DNA of 64,000 bases. Source: Alicyclobacillus acidiphilus NBRC 100859 (GTDB taxonomy: Bacteria > Bacillota > Bacilli > Alicyclobacillales > Alicyclobacillaceae). The position numbers and the translations under genes are program-made. Shown one piece after another: positions 18,427 through 28,878 of this stretch. Location of the stretch: contig NZ_BCQI01000001.1 of NCBI RefSeq assembly GCF_001544355.1, positions 1-64,000 on the forward strand, in the 5' to 3' direction. Positions within the stretch are counted from its first letter, which is position 1. Each line of letters begins with the position of its first letter. The notes beneath the pieces were generated by a model. It made no database searches, was not told where the DNA came from, and saw only the letters and a list, made by a program, of their open reading frames with translations.

Positions 18427-19764
18427 TCAATAGAGCGTCAGATACTGCTCTCGCTCCCATTCGGTCACTTGCGTCCGGAACATGTTCCACTCGATCCGCT
18501 TCGCCTCGACAAAGTGCAGCAGCACGTGATGTCCGAGCGCGTTGACCAGCACCTGATCATGAAGCAACGCCTCCGTTGCCTCGTGCAAATTGGAAGGCAG
18601 GCTTCGGATACCCGCTTCTTCCTTCTCGCTCTCCGTCATCACGTAGATATTGCGGTTGACTGGCGGCGCCAACTCCAACTCGCGCTCGATCCCGTCCAAT
18701 CCGGAAGCCAACAGCGACGCGATGGCGAGGTACGGGTTGCACGACGGATCGGGACTGCGAACTTCGATCCGCGTCGATTGACCTCTCGCCGCAGGAACGC
18801 GTACGAGCGGCGACCGATTTTTTCCGCTCCACGCGATATAGCATGGCGCCTCGTAGCCGGGAACCAGTCGTTTGTACGAATTGACGGTCGGGTTGCAGAT
18901 GGCCGTGAAAGCCTGAGCGTGCTCCAGGACGCCGGCGAGGAAATAGCGTGCGGTATCGCTCAACCCCATCTCGTCGGAAGCGTCGTAAAAGGCGTTTTCA
19001 CCGTTGCGGAACAACGACAAATGCGTATGCATGCCGGAACCGTTTATGCCGTACAGCGGCTTCGGCATAAACGTCGCGTGCAACCCATGCTGGCGGGCGA
19101 CGGTCTTGACGACCAAACGGAACGTCGTGATGTTGTCGGCCGCTTCGACCGCATCCGCGTACCGGAAGTCGATCTCGTGTTGACCAGGCGCGACTTCATG
19201 GTGCGACGCTTCGACTTCGAAGCCCATGTTCTCCAGCGTGACGACGATGTCACGGCGGCAGTTTTCGCCGAGATCGACCGGAGCCCAGTCGAAGTAGCCG
19301 CCTTCGTCGTTCAGATCCTGCGTCGGATTGCCCTTCTCATCCAGTTTGAAGAGAAAGAACTCCGGTTCGGGCCCAACATTGAAGGCCGAGAATCCCATTT
19401 CATTCGCCTTGGCGACGACGTTCTTGAGCACAGACCGTGGATCGCCCGCGAAAGGCGTGCCGTCGGGAAGATGCACGTCGCAGATGAGCCGTGCGACTCT
19501 GCCCTGCGGCGTATCCCAGGGGAACACCAGCCACGTGGCCAAATCTGGCACGAGGTACATGTCCGATTCCTCGATGCGAACGAACCCTTGAATCGACGAA
19601 CCGTCGAACATCATCTTGTTGGCCAGCGCCTTCGGCAACTGATCCACAGGAATCTCGACGTTTTTGACGATACCCAAAAGGTCCGTAAACTGGAGCCGAA
19701 CGTAGCGAACATTATTCTCTTCTGCGTGCTTTATAATGTCATCCTTGCTATACTGTTTGCGCAT
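18427..19764 (-). CDS. glnA: Glutamine synthetase type I
   Basis: 445 residues, the short GSI-alpha form of Firmicutes without an adenylylation loop. Visible: [14 protein letters not shown] and [18 protein letters not shown] at the N-terminal beta-grasp, [10 protein letters not shown] metal ligands, the ATP-binding [38 protein letters not shown] and glutamate-binding [13 protein letters not shown]. It makes glutamine from glutamate, ammonia and ATP in the cytosol. ATG at 19764 has GGAGG 6 nt upstream. It lies 29 bp after glnR and ends at a strong terminator, so glnR-glnA form the terminal part of the operon under GlnR control. Confidence 0.96.
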   Translation of the reverse strand: MRKQYSKDDIIKHAEENNVRYVRLQFTDLLGIVKNVEIPVDQLPKALANKMMFDGSSIQGFVRIEESDMYLVPDLATWLVFPWDTPQGRVARLICDVHLPDGTPFAGDPRSVLKNVVAKANEMGFSAFNVGPEPEFFLFKLDEKGNPTQDLNDEGGYFDWAPVDLGENCRRDIVVTLENMGFEVEASHHEVAPGQHEIDFRYADAVEAADNITTFRLVVKTVARQHGLHATFMPKPLYGINGSGMHTHLSLFRNGENAFYDASDEMGLSDTARYFLAGVLEHAQAFTAICNPTVNSYKRLVPGYEAPCYIAWSGKNRSPLVRVPAARGQSTRIEVRSPDPSCNPYLAIASLLASGLDGIERELELAPPVNRNIYVMTESEKEEAGIRSLPSNLHEATEALLHDQVLVNALGHHVLLHFVEAKRIEWNMFRTQVTEWEREQYLTLY

Positions 19765-19793
19765 AGTTTCCTCCACGTCTTCCCAGGATTCGT

Positions 19794-20186
19794 TCAGCGA
19801 TTCCGATAGAACCGCGATAAATCGCCCTGAAATAACGACTCACTATGACCTCGTTTTTCCATCAATTCGCGTTCCAGCCACTTATAGACCTCAGCGTCGG
19901 ATATCTCTTGTTTCGGCATCGTCTTCGCCGCTTTCTGTCTCCGCTCTTGCTCTGCGAAATTGCGCTTCACGCCAGCCATGTTGTGACCCTCGTCAAGCCA
20001 TTGCCGAATCAGCATCAAACGCTCGACGTCCTCAAACGAAAACTGACGCTGTTTGCCTGCTGTCCGAGCGGGCTGGATGAGCTCATGCTCCTCGTAGTAG
20101 CGGATTTGACGCGCACTGAGGCCAGTCAATTTTTGAACAGTTCCGATAGAAAACAGCGGAAGCTGCCGACGGTCATTCAAATCCAC
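19794..20186 (-). CDS. glnR: GlnR, MerR-type repressor of nitrogen genes
   Basis: 130 residues. The MerR winged helix ([33 protein letters not shown]) is nearly the Bacillus GlnR sequence; [13 protein letters not shown] and a charged C-terminus follow, the part that in Bacillus is opened by feedback-inhibited glutamine synthetase. It represses glnRA in nitrogen excess. GTG at 20186 is chosen because GGGGGGA lies 6 nt upstream and the protein then aligns with the Bacillus N-terminus; the ATG at 20201 overlaps that site. A GlnR operator and promoter precede it. Confidence 0.93.
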   Translation of the reverse strand: MDLNDRRQLPLFSIGTVQKLTGLSARQIRYYEEHELIQPARTAGKQRQFSFEDVERLMLIRQWLDEGHNMAGVKRNFAEQERRQKAAKTMPKQEISDAEVYKWLERELMEKRGHSESLFQGDLSRFYRNR

Positions 20187-20221
20187 TGCGCGTCCCCCCA
20201 TCCTAAGACCTATGATTCCTT

Positions 20222-20250
20222 ATCCTAACATGAGGAAACCGCGCCGACAA
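20222..20250 (-). promoter_or_regulatory. Promoter of glnR-glnA
   Basis: Minus strand: -35 TTGTCG (20245-20250), 17-bp spacer, -10 TAGGAT (20222-20227) preceded by TGT (extended -10). It lies between the ynbB stop and glnR, so glnRA can be transcribed apart from the upstream genes. Confidence 0.6.
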
Positions 20251-20257
20251 TCACTGA

Positions 20258-20274
20258 TGTCATTTTCTCTAACG
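20258..20274 (-). promoter_or_regulatory. GlnR operator
   Basis: Minus strand CGTTAGAGAAAATGACA fits the GlnR/TnrA consensus TGTNA-N7-TNACA with one mismatch (C for the first T). It sits just upstream of the -35 of the glnR promoter and directly after the ynbB stop codon. Confidence 0.7.
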
Positions 20275-21507
20275 TCATTTTGGAACAATTTGCTCGATCA
20301 CCTTTTTCAGCGCGATCACCGTGTGTTCATACGTGAGACCGCCTTGCACGTAGGCGACATACGGCTCTCGCATCGGCGCATCGGCAGACAATTCCAGTGA
20401 AGCCCCTTGAATGAACGTTCCAGCCGCCATCACGACGGCGTCGGCGTAGCCCGCCATCGCATCCGGCTCGGGCCGCACATAAGCGTCGATGGGCGCCGCA
20501 GATTGTATGGCTCGACAGAACGCCAACAGCGTGTCGGGATCGCCCAACTCCACGGACAGAATCAGGTCGGTGCGCGGCGCATGGGGATGGGGTGAGACCT
20601 TGTAGCCCAGCCCGGTCAGGGCCTGAGCGAACAACAGCGACCCTTTCACCGCTTGCATCACGGTGTGCGGCGCCAAAAACAGCCCCTGGTAGAACGGCAG
20701 CAAATAGGGTCCGCTCGGTCCATATTCCGCCGCGGTTCCAGGTGCGACAAGGCGCGCCGCCACACCTTCCAACAGCGCTTCCTTGCCGACGATGTAGCCG
20801 CCCGTCGGCGCCAGGCCGGCGCCCGGATTCTTGATGAGCGACCCCATCGCCAAATCCGCCCCCACGTGGCACGGCTCACGCGACTCCACAAACTCGCCGT
20901 AACAGTTGTCGACGCCAATGACGATGTTCGGATGCGCCGATTTCAAGCGATGGAACAGCCTCTCCAATTCGGAGATCGGGATCGAGGGCCGAAGCGAGTA
21001 CCCCCTCGATCGCTGAAACATCACCATGCGGGTGCGCTCCGAGACCGCAGCGATCACAGCGTCGATATCGACCCCGCCGTGTTCGTCGAGATCGACGATT
21101 CGCACGCCAATCCCCCATTCCTTCATCGAGCCGACGGCTTCGCGCAACCCGAGCACCGCATGCAAGGTGTCATACGGAAGCCCGGTCGCGAAGAGAACTT
21201 CGTCGCCAGGCCGCAACACGCCAAACAAACCAAGCGTGATGGCGTGCGTGCCAGACACAATCTGCGGCCTGACCAACGCCCGTTCGCCGCCAAACACGTC
21301 CGCGAACGCGGCCTCCAACTTGTCCCGCCCCGCGTCGGACAGGCCGTACCCGGTCGATCCCGCCAAATCGATTTGCCCTATCTTGTGTCGCCAAAACGCC
21401 TCCAGCACGCGCTCCTGATTGGCAAGCGCGATGTCGTTCAACACTTGCTGCGAAGCTTCGATCTCGGCAGCACATTCGCGTATATATTCACTGGCTCTGA
21501 TTGTCAT
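20275..21507 (-). CDS. ynbB: Methionine gamma-lyase-family PLP protein (YnbB, 'aluminium resistance' family)
   Basis: 410 residues. PLP fold type I of the YnbB/PF06838 family: STGYGLSDAGRDKLE and FGGERALVRPQIVSGTHAI at the N-terminus; VDNCYGEF with the PLP-contacting Asp/Asn; and MGSLIKNPGAGLAPTGGYIVG holding the Schiff-base lysine. Family members resemble cystathionine/methionine gamma-lyases, but the physiological reaction is unsettled. ATG at 21507 with GGGAG 6 nt upstream; overlaps the hflX 3' end by 20 bp. Its place between hflX and glnR is the same as in Bacillus subtilis. Confidence 0.88.
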   Translation of the reverse strand: MTIRASEYIRECAAEIEASQQVLNDIALANQERVLEAFWRHKIGQIDLAGSTGYGLSDAGRDKLEAAFADVFGGERALVRPQIVSGTHAITLGLFGVLRPGDEVLFATGLPYDTLHAVLGLREAVGSMKEWGIGVRIVDLDEHGGVDIDAVIAAVSERTRMVMFQRSRGYSLRPSIPISELERLFHRLKSAHPNIVIGVDNCYGEFVESREPCHVGADLAMGSLIKNPGAGLAPTGGYIVGKEALLEGVAARLVAPGTAAEYGPSGPYLLPFYQGLFLAPHTVMQAVKGSLLFAQALTGLGYKVSPHPHAPRTDLILSVELGDPDTLLAFCRAIQSAAPIDAYVRPEPDAMAGYADAVVMAAGTFIQGASLELSADAPMREPYVAYVQGGLTYEHTVIALKKVIEQIVPK

Positions 21508-22768
21508 GTTGACTCCCATCTTGTCGATTCACTTGCCAAACCCGAGCGTCCCGACGGCTGGTGATCGCTGTGACTTCCCACTCGCCTTCGGACACCTCGT
21601 CGGCATGTTCGATTCTACCGTTGCGAAGGAGGTGATTCCATGCCACGTCGTCCTGCTTCGCGTGAATGGTCACTCTCACTTCGTCGAGTCCAAGCTGCTT
21701 CTCCACCGCTTCGTACAACGCGAGCAGATCGCCAGCCCGCGCGGATCCGTAGACGGTTTCGACCGCCCCCACGTCAGGACCCGGACGCACCTTGATCACG
21801 TCCATCTTATTAAAGAAGGTAATAATGGGCTTGTCCAACGCCTTCAAGTCGCGCAGAACACTCCGCGTCGTCGCCAGGTGCAACCCAGGTTCATGCCCCG
21901 CGTCGACGACGATGACGATGACGTCCGCGTGCCGTGCCTCTTCCAGCGTCGCGCGAAACGCCTCGACCAGATGGTGCGGCAAGTCCTCCACGAAACCTAC
22001 CGTGTCGATCACGACGTATGGATGGCCCAGTTTCGTTTTGACTTGCCTCGCCGCCGGATCGAGCGTGTCAAACAAGCGATTGTGGCCTGCCTGCGAAGCA
22101 CTGCCGCCCTTGTCGGCGACCCACTTGGCCTGCAGGGTCGTCTTGCCCGCGTTGGTGTAGCCGACCAAGGCCACCACCGGGACATCGCGCCGTCTGCGCT
22201 GGCGGGCCGTCTCGCGCTGGCGCTCGATTTCCGCGAGCTCTTTGCGCAGACTGGCCATCCGCGTTCGAATGCGGCGCCTATCCAACTCCAGCTGCGTCTC
22301 GCCGGGACCTCTTGTGCCAATGCCGCCGCCAAGCCTCGACAATTCGACCCCGCGTCCCGTCAGGCGCGGCATCAGATAAGCCAACTGCGCCATCTCGACT
22401 TGCACCCTGCCCTCTTTGGTCACCGCGCGGCGGGCAAAGATGTCGAGAATCAGCTGCGTTCTATCGATGACCCGGCAGGGCAAGAGCCGTTCCAAGTTGC
22501 GGATCTGCGCCGGCGACAGCTCTCTGTCGGCGACAATCAAGGAAGCTTCATTGGCTTCAGCCAGCGCGGCCAACTCGTCGATTTTCCCTGTGCCGAGAAA
22601 CGTTCGTTGATCGACCATGGGCCGGTTTTGCGTCACGACCGCAATCACATCTGCGTTGGCAGCTTCGCACAAGCCCACCAACTCGTCTTGTCGGTACGCG
22701 AAGCGTTCGTCGCTTTCCCGACCAATTTGACACATCGCCAATATGATTCGATCCCGATCTTCCGTCAA
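21488..22768 (-). CDS. hflX: GTPase HflX, ribosome-associated
   Basis: 426 residues. N-terminal HflX domain with VDQRTFLGTGKIDEL; coiled basic linker GGGIGTRGPGETQLELDRRR; G domain with G1 VALVGYTNAGKTTL, G3 DTVGFVEDLP, G4 NKMD, G5 GSARAG. HflX binds 50S subunits and splits stalled or stressed ribosomes. I take the TTG at 22768 as start: AGGGGTG lies about 5 nt upstream and the protein then aligns with the Bacillus N-terminus (EDRDRIILAMCQIG); the frame is open further 5' but has no ribosome site. It overlaps ynbB, and its ribosome site overlaps the stop of the small upstream gene. Confidence 0.93.
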   Translation of the reverse strand: MTEDRDRIILAMCQIGRESDERFAYRQDELVGLCEAANADVIAVVTQNRPMVDQRTFLGTGKIDELAALAEANEASLIVADRELSPAQIRNLERLLPCRVIDRTQLILDIFARRAVTKEGRVQVEMAQLAYLMPRLTGRGVELSRLGGGIGTRGPGETQLELDRRRIRTRMASLRKELAEIERQRETARQRRRRDVPVVALVGYTNAGKTTLQAKWVADKGGSASQAGHNRLFDTLDPAARQVKTKLGHPYVVIDTVGFVEDLPHHLVEAFRATLEEARHADVIVIVVDAGHEPGLHLATTRSVLRDLKALDKPIITFFNKMDVIKVRPGPDVGAVETVYGSARAGDLLALYEAVEKQLGLDEVRVTIHAKQDDVAWNHLLRNGRIEHADEVSEGEWEVTAITSRRDARVWQVNRQDGSQHDNQSQ

Positions 22769-22772
22769 AAGG

Positions 22773-22982
22773 TCACCCCTGTTTCTGCGAAGAGAGAATT
22801 GGATATCTTCTGGCATCATCGCAAATTGGGCAGCGGCCTTCAAGTTGCAAGCGCGCACGCATCTCGATGGGCCATTCCGCTTCGGCGGTCCGTCTGCCCT
22901 CAGTCCGCCCAATTTGCCGTCCGAGGTAGAATACCACAGCGAGCGCAAACAACACGCCAGCAGGAATCAAAAATACTACCAC
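22773..22982 (-). CDS. Small membrane protein, unknown function, 69 aa
   Basis: One N-terminal membrane helix (VVFLIPAGVLFALAVVFYLG), then a charged cytosolic tail ending in EGRCPICDDARRYPILS. The single CPIC pair could bind a metal only in a dimer. The GTG start at 22982 overlaps the stop of the upstream UbiA-like gene by 7 nt, and its own stop lies within the ribosome site of hflX, so it is tightly built into the operon and probably real. I recognise no family. Confidence 0.65.
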   Translation of the reverse strand: MVVFLIPAGVLFALAVVFYLGRQIGRTEGRRTAEAEWPIEMRARLQLEGRCPICDDARRYPILSSQKQG

Positions 22983-23593
22983 GATTCACTCGCCTCCTCG
23001 TCGTGCACCAAGATGCGCACGGTCGTCAGTTCTGACACGATATTCAGGATCACCAGCACGATGAACGCGAAAATAGTGGCTTCGATGTCGGCGTACAGCG
23101 CAACGCAGAACATCCCCAAGAGCGCAAAGAGCACTTCGATCAACCCAAATCGCACGACGACATTGAACTGTCCCGTTTGCGCGTCCCGGTATCGATCCAT
23201 GACGTCGTCGAGCCAATCGACGACCGCCATCATCGCGACGCCCCACAACGTGTCCCGCCACCCTACGAGCAACACCGAAATGGCGATCGCCGCAACAATT
23301 TCGACCCAGGCCGGCAAGCGAGTGGGCAGTTGTTCACCGGGCCTTGCGAACATGCCGACCGCGTAACTGCCAAAGAACGCCGCAAAGGCCATGCCTGGAT
23401 TGAGCGCCACGCCGATGGCCAGCATGGCTAAGGAATATGGGAGCGCCGCTCTCCCGAGCCGAGCCGCGAGTGTGCGCTTGCCTTGACAGAGATCGAACTC
23501 GGCATCGAGCGCATCATCCATCAACTTGACGGCGGCGCCGGAGAACAGCAGGGCCAGCGCGACGTGCAGCGTCTCAAGCCAGCCGCCAAACAT
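22976..23593 (-). CDS. Short UbiA-like integral membrane protein
   Basis: 205 residues, largely hydrophobic with about six membrane helices. Near the N-terminus is KLMDDALDAEFD, fitting the DDxxDxxxD magnesium-diphosphate motif of UbiA prenyltransferases; a later DWLDDVMDRYRD could be the second acidic site. UbiA enzymes are usually about 290 residues, so this is a short relative; product unknown. ATG at 23593 follows GAGGTGAGG; the start overlaps the GTPase gene by 20 bp and the end overlaps the next small gene. Not part of the Bacillus version of this cluster. Confidence 0.65.
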   Translation of the reverse strand: MFGGWLETLHVALALLFSGAAVKLMDDALDAEFDLCQGKRTLAARLGRAALPYSLAMLAIGVALNPGMAFAAFFGSYAVGMFARPGEQLPTRLPAWVEIVAAIAISVLLVGWRDTLWGVAMMAVVDWLDDVMDRYRDAQTGQFNVVVRFGLIEVLFALLGMFCVALYADIEATIFAFIVLVILNIVSELTTVRILVHDEEASESW

Positions 23594-24203
23594 GGCGCCT
23601 CACCTCGTTGAACCCGGTACCATCTCGGGCTGAGATAGGAACGACCGGATATTTCGCAGCGTGCGCCTTTAACCATCGGTAGCCTTCCCGCGCCATCGGC
23701 AAATCCATTTTGTTCGCCAGAATGACATACCGATCTTTCATCTGGCCCATCGCGAACATTTGCTCATCGAGCGCGTTCATGCGCGCCTGAGCCAGTTTTG
23801 ACTGCCCCGCGAGCATGCGGCCAAGCGCCGCCGCGTCGACCACGTGGAATATGCCGCGCGCGGCGATCATCGCCCGCAGCGTTTGCGCCATCGCCCTGCG
23901 AACGTCTTCATTCTCGTGCAGCCCTTCCATCAGACCAGCGCTGTCGGTGACCCGCACGACCTGATCGCTCTTGCCCCGCGGAACGGACAACAACAACGTC
24001 TGCATCTCCCGCGTCCGGTTCGGCTCGTCGGAAGACAAGATAGCGTCCGCTTCGGAAAGCAGCATGCGCCGTTTCTCGCGAACGCCATCGGTCCGCTCCA
24101 CAAGCCAATTCAATTCACGCAGCTTGAGGTGTCGCGCCAAACGCAGACAGAACGACGTCTTGCCCGCATTCACGCGCCCAATCACCAACGTCTCTCCGTT
24201 CAT
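23574..24203 (-). CDS. Small Ras-like GTPase next to SpoVK
   Basis: 209 residues. G1 VIGRVNAGKTSF, G3-like DSAGLMEG, G4 LANKMDLP, G5 PISARDG: all nucleotide motifs of a TRAFAC GTPase are present. No membrane or RNA-binding extension is seen. The ATG overlaps the spoVK stop by 4 bp (ATGA), so the two are probably translated together, and a function in sporulation or with the SpoVK ATPase is a reasonable guess. I cannot name a characterised orthologue. Confidence 0.75.
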   Translation of the reverse strand: MNGETLVIGRVNAGKTSFCLRLARHLKLRELNWLVERTDGVREKRRMLLSEADAILSSDEPNRTREMQTLLLSVPRGKSDQVVRVTDSAGLMEGLHENEDVRRAMAQTLRAMIAARGIFHVVDAAALGRMLAGQSKLAQARMNALDEQMFAMGQMKDRYVILANKMDLPMAREGYRWLKAHAAKYPVVPISARDGTGFNEVRRHVWRLA

Positions 24204-25204
24204 AGCCTGGCCCCCCCTGCGAAGTCTGCGGCTTCAATCAGCATCAGATCGTCCCGCTTGGGATCTCGGTGTTCAAACAGCCGAACCGCTTGCCTGCGCA
24301 CCGCGTCCTCCACGACATTTCGCACCCAGCGCGCGTTGCTGAACGGTTCCTGCCGCACCTCGCGCAAGACTTCCTGAATGCGCCGGCGCAATGTGATTTC
24401 GGCGTCCACGCTCATGCGATACTGTCGATCCGCCAACGCCCGCTTGGCGATTTTCAACAGCGCGTCGGCATCGTAATCAGGAAAGTGAATATGAATCGGA
24501 AAACGGCTCGGCAATCCCGGATTCATCGACAGAAACCATTCCATCTCTCGCTCGTATCCAGCCAGGATGGCGATGAATTGGTTCTTGTAGTCTTCCATCC
24601 CTTTGACCAAACAGTCGATCGCTTCCCTGCCGAAATCTTTGTCGCCGCCTCGGGCGAGCGAGTACGCTTCATCGATGAACAGCACGCCGCCGAGCGCCTT
24701 CTTGATGTGTTCGCGCGTCTTCTGCGCCGTATGGCCGATGTACTCGCCGACGAGATCGGCGCGCTCCACCTCGACCAGGTGACCTTGCGACAACAGCCCG
24801 CATTCGTGAAACAGCCGGGCCAACAAACGCGCGACCGTCGTCTTGCCTGTCCCTGGATTCCCGAAAAACACCATATGAAGCACGACAGGATCCGCTTTCA
24901 GATGTTGGCGAACTCGAGATTGCTGTACGTACACGTAGGCGAATATCTCTCGCACGATGCGCTTCACTTCATCCAATCCGACGAGCGCATCCAGTTCCGT
25001 CAACAACGACAAGAGGCGGGATTTTTCGATGACAGGCGTGTTCGTCGCCGTCGAGTTGCCCGACCGTCCTGTCAATTGCTGCAATGCTTCCGTGAGAGCC
25101 ATCTGCCCCCGTTCGTATTCGTCGATCACCTTGTGAACCAGCGTCGGATCCGGAGGTTTTACACGGTTTCCACCGTGTCTTCCGCTTCCGCCCTGTGACA
25201 TCAT
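24200..25204 (-). CDS. spoVK: Stage V sporulation protein K, AAA+ ATPase (CbbX/SpoVK family)
   Basis: 334 residues. N-terminal charged region with an EYERGQMALTEALQQL helix, then one AAA+ module: ELDALVGLDEVKRIVREI, Walker A GNPGTGKTT, ADLVGEYIGHTAQKT pore loop, Walker B VLFIDEAYSL, sensor 1 in FIAILAGYEREM, arginine finger in GLPSRFP. This is the CbbX/SpoVK type, in Bacillus needed for late spore maturation in the mother cell. ATG 25204 has GAGGTGG about 7 nt upstream. First gene of the long minus-strand cluster down to glnA. The 240 bp upstream hold the terminator of the arabinoside operon; no sigma-E/K promoter was identified with confidence. Confidence 0.9.
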   Translation of the reverse strand: MMSQGGSGRHGGNRVKPPDPTLVHKVIDEYERGQMALTEALQQLTGRSGNSTATNTPVIEKSRLLSLLTELDALVGLDEVKRIVREIFAYVYVQQSRVRQHLKADPVVLHMVFFGNPGTGKTTVARLLARLFHECGLLSQGHLVEVERADLVGEYIGHTAQKTREHIKKALGGVLFIDEAYSLARGGDKDFGREAIDCLVKGMEDYKNQFIAILAGYEREMEWFLSMNPGLPSRFPIHIHFPDYDADALLKIAKRALADRQYRMSVDAEITLRRRIQEVLREVRQEPFSNARWVRNVVEDAVRRQAVRLFEHRDPKRDDLMLIEAADFAGGARL

Positions 25205-25344
25205 CCCAGACCACCTCGCGGTTTCTTGTGATTGACTCTGTGGTCGCCTGCTTCGTCAACCTATGCAGGGTCGGAGAAATGGGTGATCGCCCAGAGCAGA
25301 GGAATGCCGTGGATCATAGCGCGGTATACGCGTGTGGCGCCGCC

Positions 25345-25397
25345 GAACAACACAAACAAGGCTGGCAATCGGGACCGCAGCCCCGCTCGCCAGCCTT
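25345..25397 (-). terminator. Terminator of the arabinoside operon
   Basis: Minus strand: AAGGCTGGC (25389-25397) pairs with GCCAGCCTT (25358-25366), followed by GTTTGTGTTGTT. About 50 bp after the GH51 gene. Confidence 0.65.
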
Positions 25398-25445
25398 CTC
25401 AAACCACACCGGCACTCCTGGCCGACGTCGCGCATTGACACGAGC

Positions 25446-26990
<1,545 letters not shown>

Positions 26991-27908
26991 TCAGAGCTTG
27001 ACGCTGCCTTGGGTAAGACCCGTGACGATATGTTTGCGAAACAGGATGAAGCCGATGATCATTGGAAGAATAGAGATCAGTGAACCTGTGATAACGAGCT
27101 GATAAATCGGCACCGACTGATCGGCTGCTGGTGTACTGATCAAACTCAACAGCAACTGAATGCCGACGGGCAACGGATAGAGCGACTGATTGTGCAGAAG
27201 CACAAGCGGAAGAAAGAAGTTGTTCCACGTACCGATGAAACTGATCAAAAAGAGTGTGGTTAGTGCCGGGCGGATAATGGGTACGACAATTTGCCAGAAT
27301 ATCGTCGCCTCCCGCGCCCCATCGACTTTCGCCGCCTCCAGCATCTCGTTGGGTACAACGTCGCGAATGTAGATACGCAAAAAGTAGACACCGAAGGGAC
27401 TGGCGACAAGAGGAAGAATCACACCCATATAGGTATTGACCAGGTGCAGGGGCTGCTCGATGACAAACAACGGAATGGCCGCAACCGTGCCCGGAATCAT
27501 CATGGAGAGGAGAATCAGATAGAAAGTGGCTTCACGCCCGCGAAAAACATGTTTGGCAAGGGCGTAGGCGGCCATGGAACACACGACACACGTGAGAATC
27601 GCGACACTTCCCGCATAGATGGCGGAGTTGATGAACCATCGTACGTAAATCCCGTGACTGTACGTGAAAAGGAGTACCACGTTGTGCCACAGAGCCCAAT
27701 GGGACGGCAAGCTGAAGATCCCCGTCGACGACAATTGAGCCTGCGTCTTGGTGGCTGCAATCAAGAGCCAAACAACCGGAATCAGAAAGTAACATGCAAC
27801 AAGAAGCAACAGCAGCGTTACGACGACACTGACCATCCATTTCCAGGCCGCGAACGTCCTGACCGCTTCGCGCTCCGCTTTGGGCCGTGATTCCATTTGT
27901 ATCAACAC
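26991..27908 (-). CDS. Sugar ABC transporter permease, MalG/AraQ type
   Basis: 305 residues, six membrane helices, the first VVVTLLLLLVACYFLIPVVW. EAA loop EAAKVDGAREATIFWQIVVP is clear. It should form the channel with the MalF-type subunit for arabino-oligosaccharides, judged from its neighbours. GTG at 27908 lies directly after the stop of the upstream permease, with GGAGGTG at the junction. The operon has no ATPase, so a shared MsmX-type ATPase encoded elsewhere is expected, as in Bacillus araNPQ. Confidence 0.9.
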   Translation of the reverse strand: MLIQMESRPKAEREAVRTFAAWKWMVSVVVTLLLLLVACYFLIPVVWLLIAATKTQAQLSSTGIFSLPSHWALWHNVVLLFTYSHGIYVRWFINSAIYAGSVAILTCVVCSMAAYALAKHVFRGREATFYLILLSMMIPGTVAAIPLFVIEQPLHLVNTYMGVILPLVASPFGVYFLRIYIRDVVPNEMLEAAKVDGAREATIFWQIVVPIIRPALTTLFLISFIGTWNNFFLPLVLLHNQSLYPLPVGIQLLLSLISTPAADQSVPIYQLVITGSLISILPMIIGFILFRKHIVTGLTQGSVKL

Positions 27909-28805
27909 TCACACCTCCACCGCCAGCGCGACATGTTTGCGGCGTGATCGCGCTCCTTGAATGAGACGTGTGACCATCATCGCAACACACGAAATGAAAA
28001 TCGTAATGGCACCGAGAATGACCGAAAGCGTCGCTGCGTACGGCAAATTGGTCAGACCAAACGCCATCGAATAAATGTCGAGATTGGGTGCGAACGTCTG
28101 CGAAATAGGGGTTAGCGCGCTGAGCAAGAACGGTTCGTTAAACAACTGCATGGATCCAATGAAGCTGAGGATAATGGTCATCACGATGGTCGGCCGCAAC
28201 AGAGGCACTTTGATGTACCAGGCCAGTTGAAACTCATTGCACCCGTCCATCACGCCGGCTTCGTACATTTCACTTGATACGCCCGTGAGCGACGCGATAT
28301 ACAACGTCATGTTATATCCAGCCCACTCCCATGTCGCAATGTTTACGATTGCGTAGAGCAGCGCGCCGGACGAGAGTGGATCAACATGTAGAGCCTGCAG
28401 CAAAGGATCGAGTGGTTTCGAGTAGAGAAAGCCCCACATAATCGAAGCAAACACGCCGGGAACCGCGTACGGCAAGAAGTAAACAAGCCGAAAAAACGGT
28501 TTAAACCGGGCGTACCGGGTGTCGAGAAGGAGCGCGAGCGCAATCGACAACACCAGCATGATGACGCCCTGAATGACGGCGTAGCGGATCACATTAAGCA
28601 CCGATCCCCAAAACGCGGCATCCTGAAACGCGTTCAGATAGTTGCGAAAGCCGACGAAAACTTCTTGGCCCATGCGATTGATGAACAAACTGCTGTAAAA
28701 AGCGTATACCATTGGCACGAACAAGAAGGCCAAGAACAGCAATAAGAAAGGTACGAGGAACGCCCAGGACGAGACCTGCCTGTTGCCATAGCCCGATTGT
28801 GTCAC
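27909..28805 (-). CDS. Sugar ABC transporter permease, MalF/AraP type
   Basis: 298 residues with six membrane helices (first: FLVPFLLLFLAFLFVPMVYA). EAA loop EAGVMDGCNEFQLAWYIKVP. Partner of the downstream permease. GTG at 28805 has AGAGGTGAG 5 nt upstream. Lies 73 bp after the binding-protein gene. Confidence 0.9.
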   Translation of the reverse strand: MTQSGYGNRQVSSWAFLVPFLLLFLAFLFVPMVYAFYSSLFINRMGQEVFVGFRNYLNAFQDAAFWGSVLNVIRYAVIQGVIMLVLSIALALLLDTRYARFKPFFRLVYFLPYAVPGVFASIMWGFLYSKPLDPLLQALHVDPLSSGALLYAIVNIATWEWAGYNMTLYIASLTGVSSEMYEAGVMDGCNEFQLAWYIKVPLLRPTIVMTIILSFIGSMQLFNEPFLLSALTPISQTFAPNLDIYSMAFGLTNLPYAATLSVILGAITIFISCVAMMVTRLIQGARSRRKHVALAVEV

Positions 28806-28878
28806 GAATACTCACCTCTTTACTGCAGGTTTGCCAGCAGCCCCCGCGCGAACGCGTCGAGGGCGCCAGACTCGAGCG

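Noticed and set aside
21419-23035. 538-codon open frame on the plus strand opposite hflX
   Set aside because: Arg/His/Gln-rich shadow of the GC-rich hflX gene, no ribosome site, no family resemblance.
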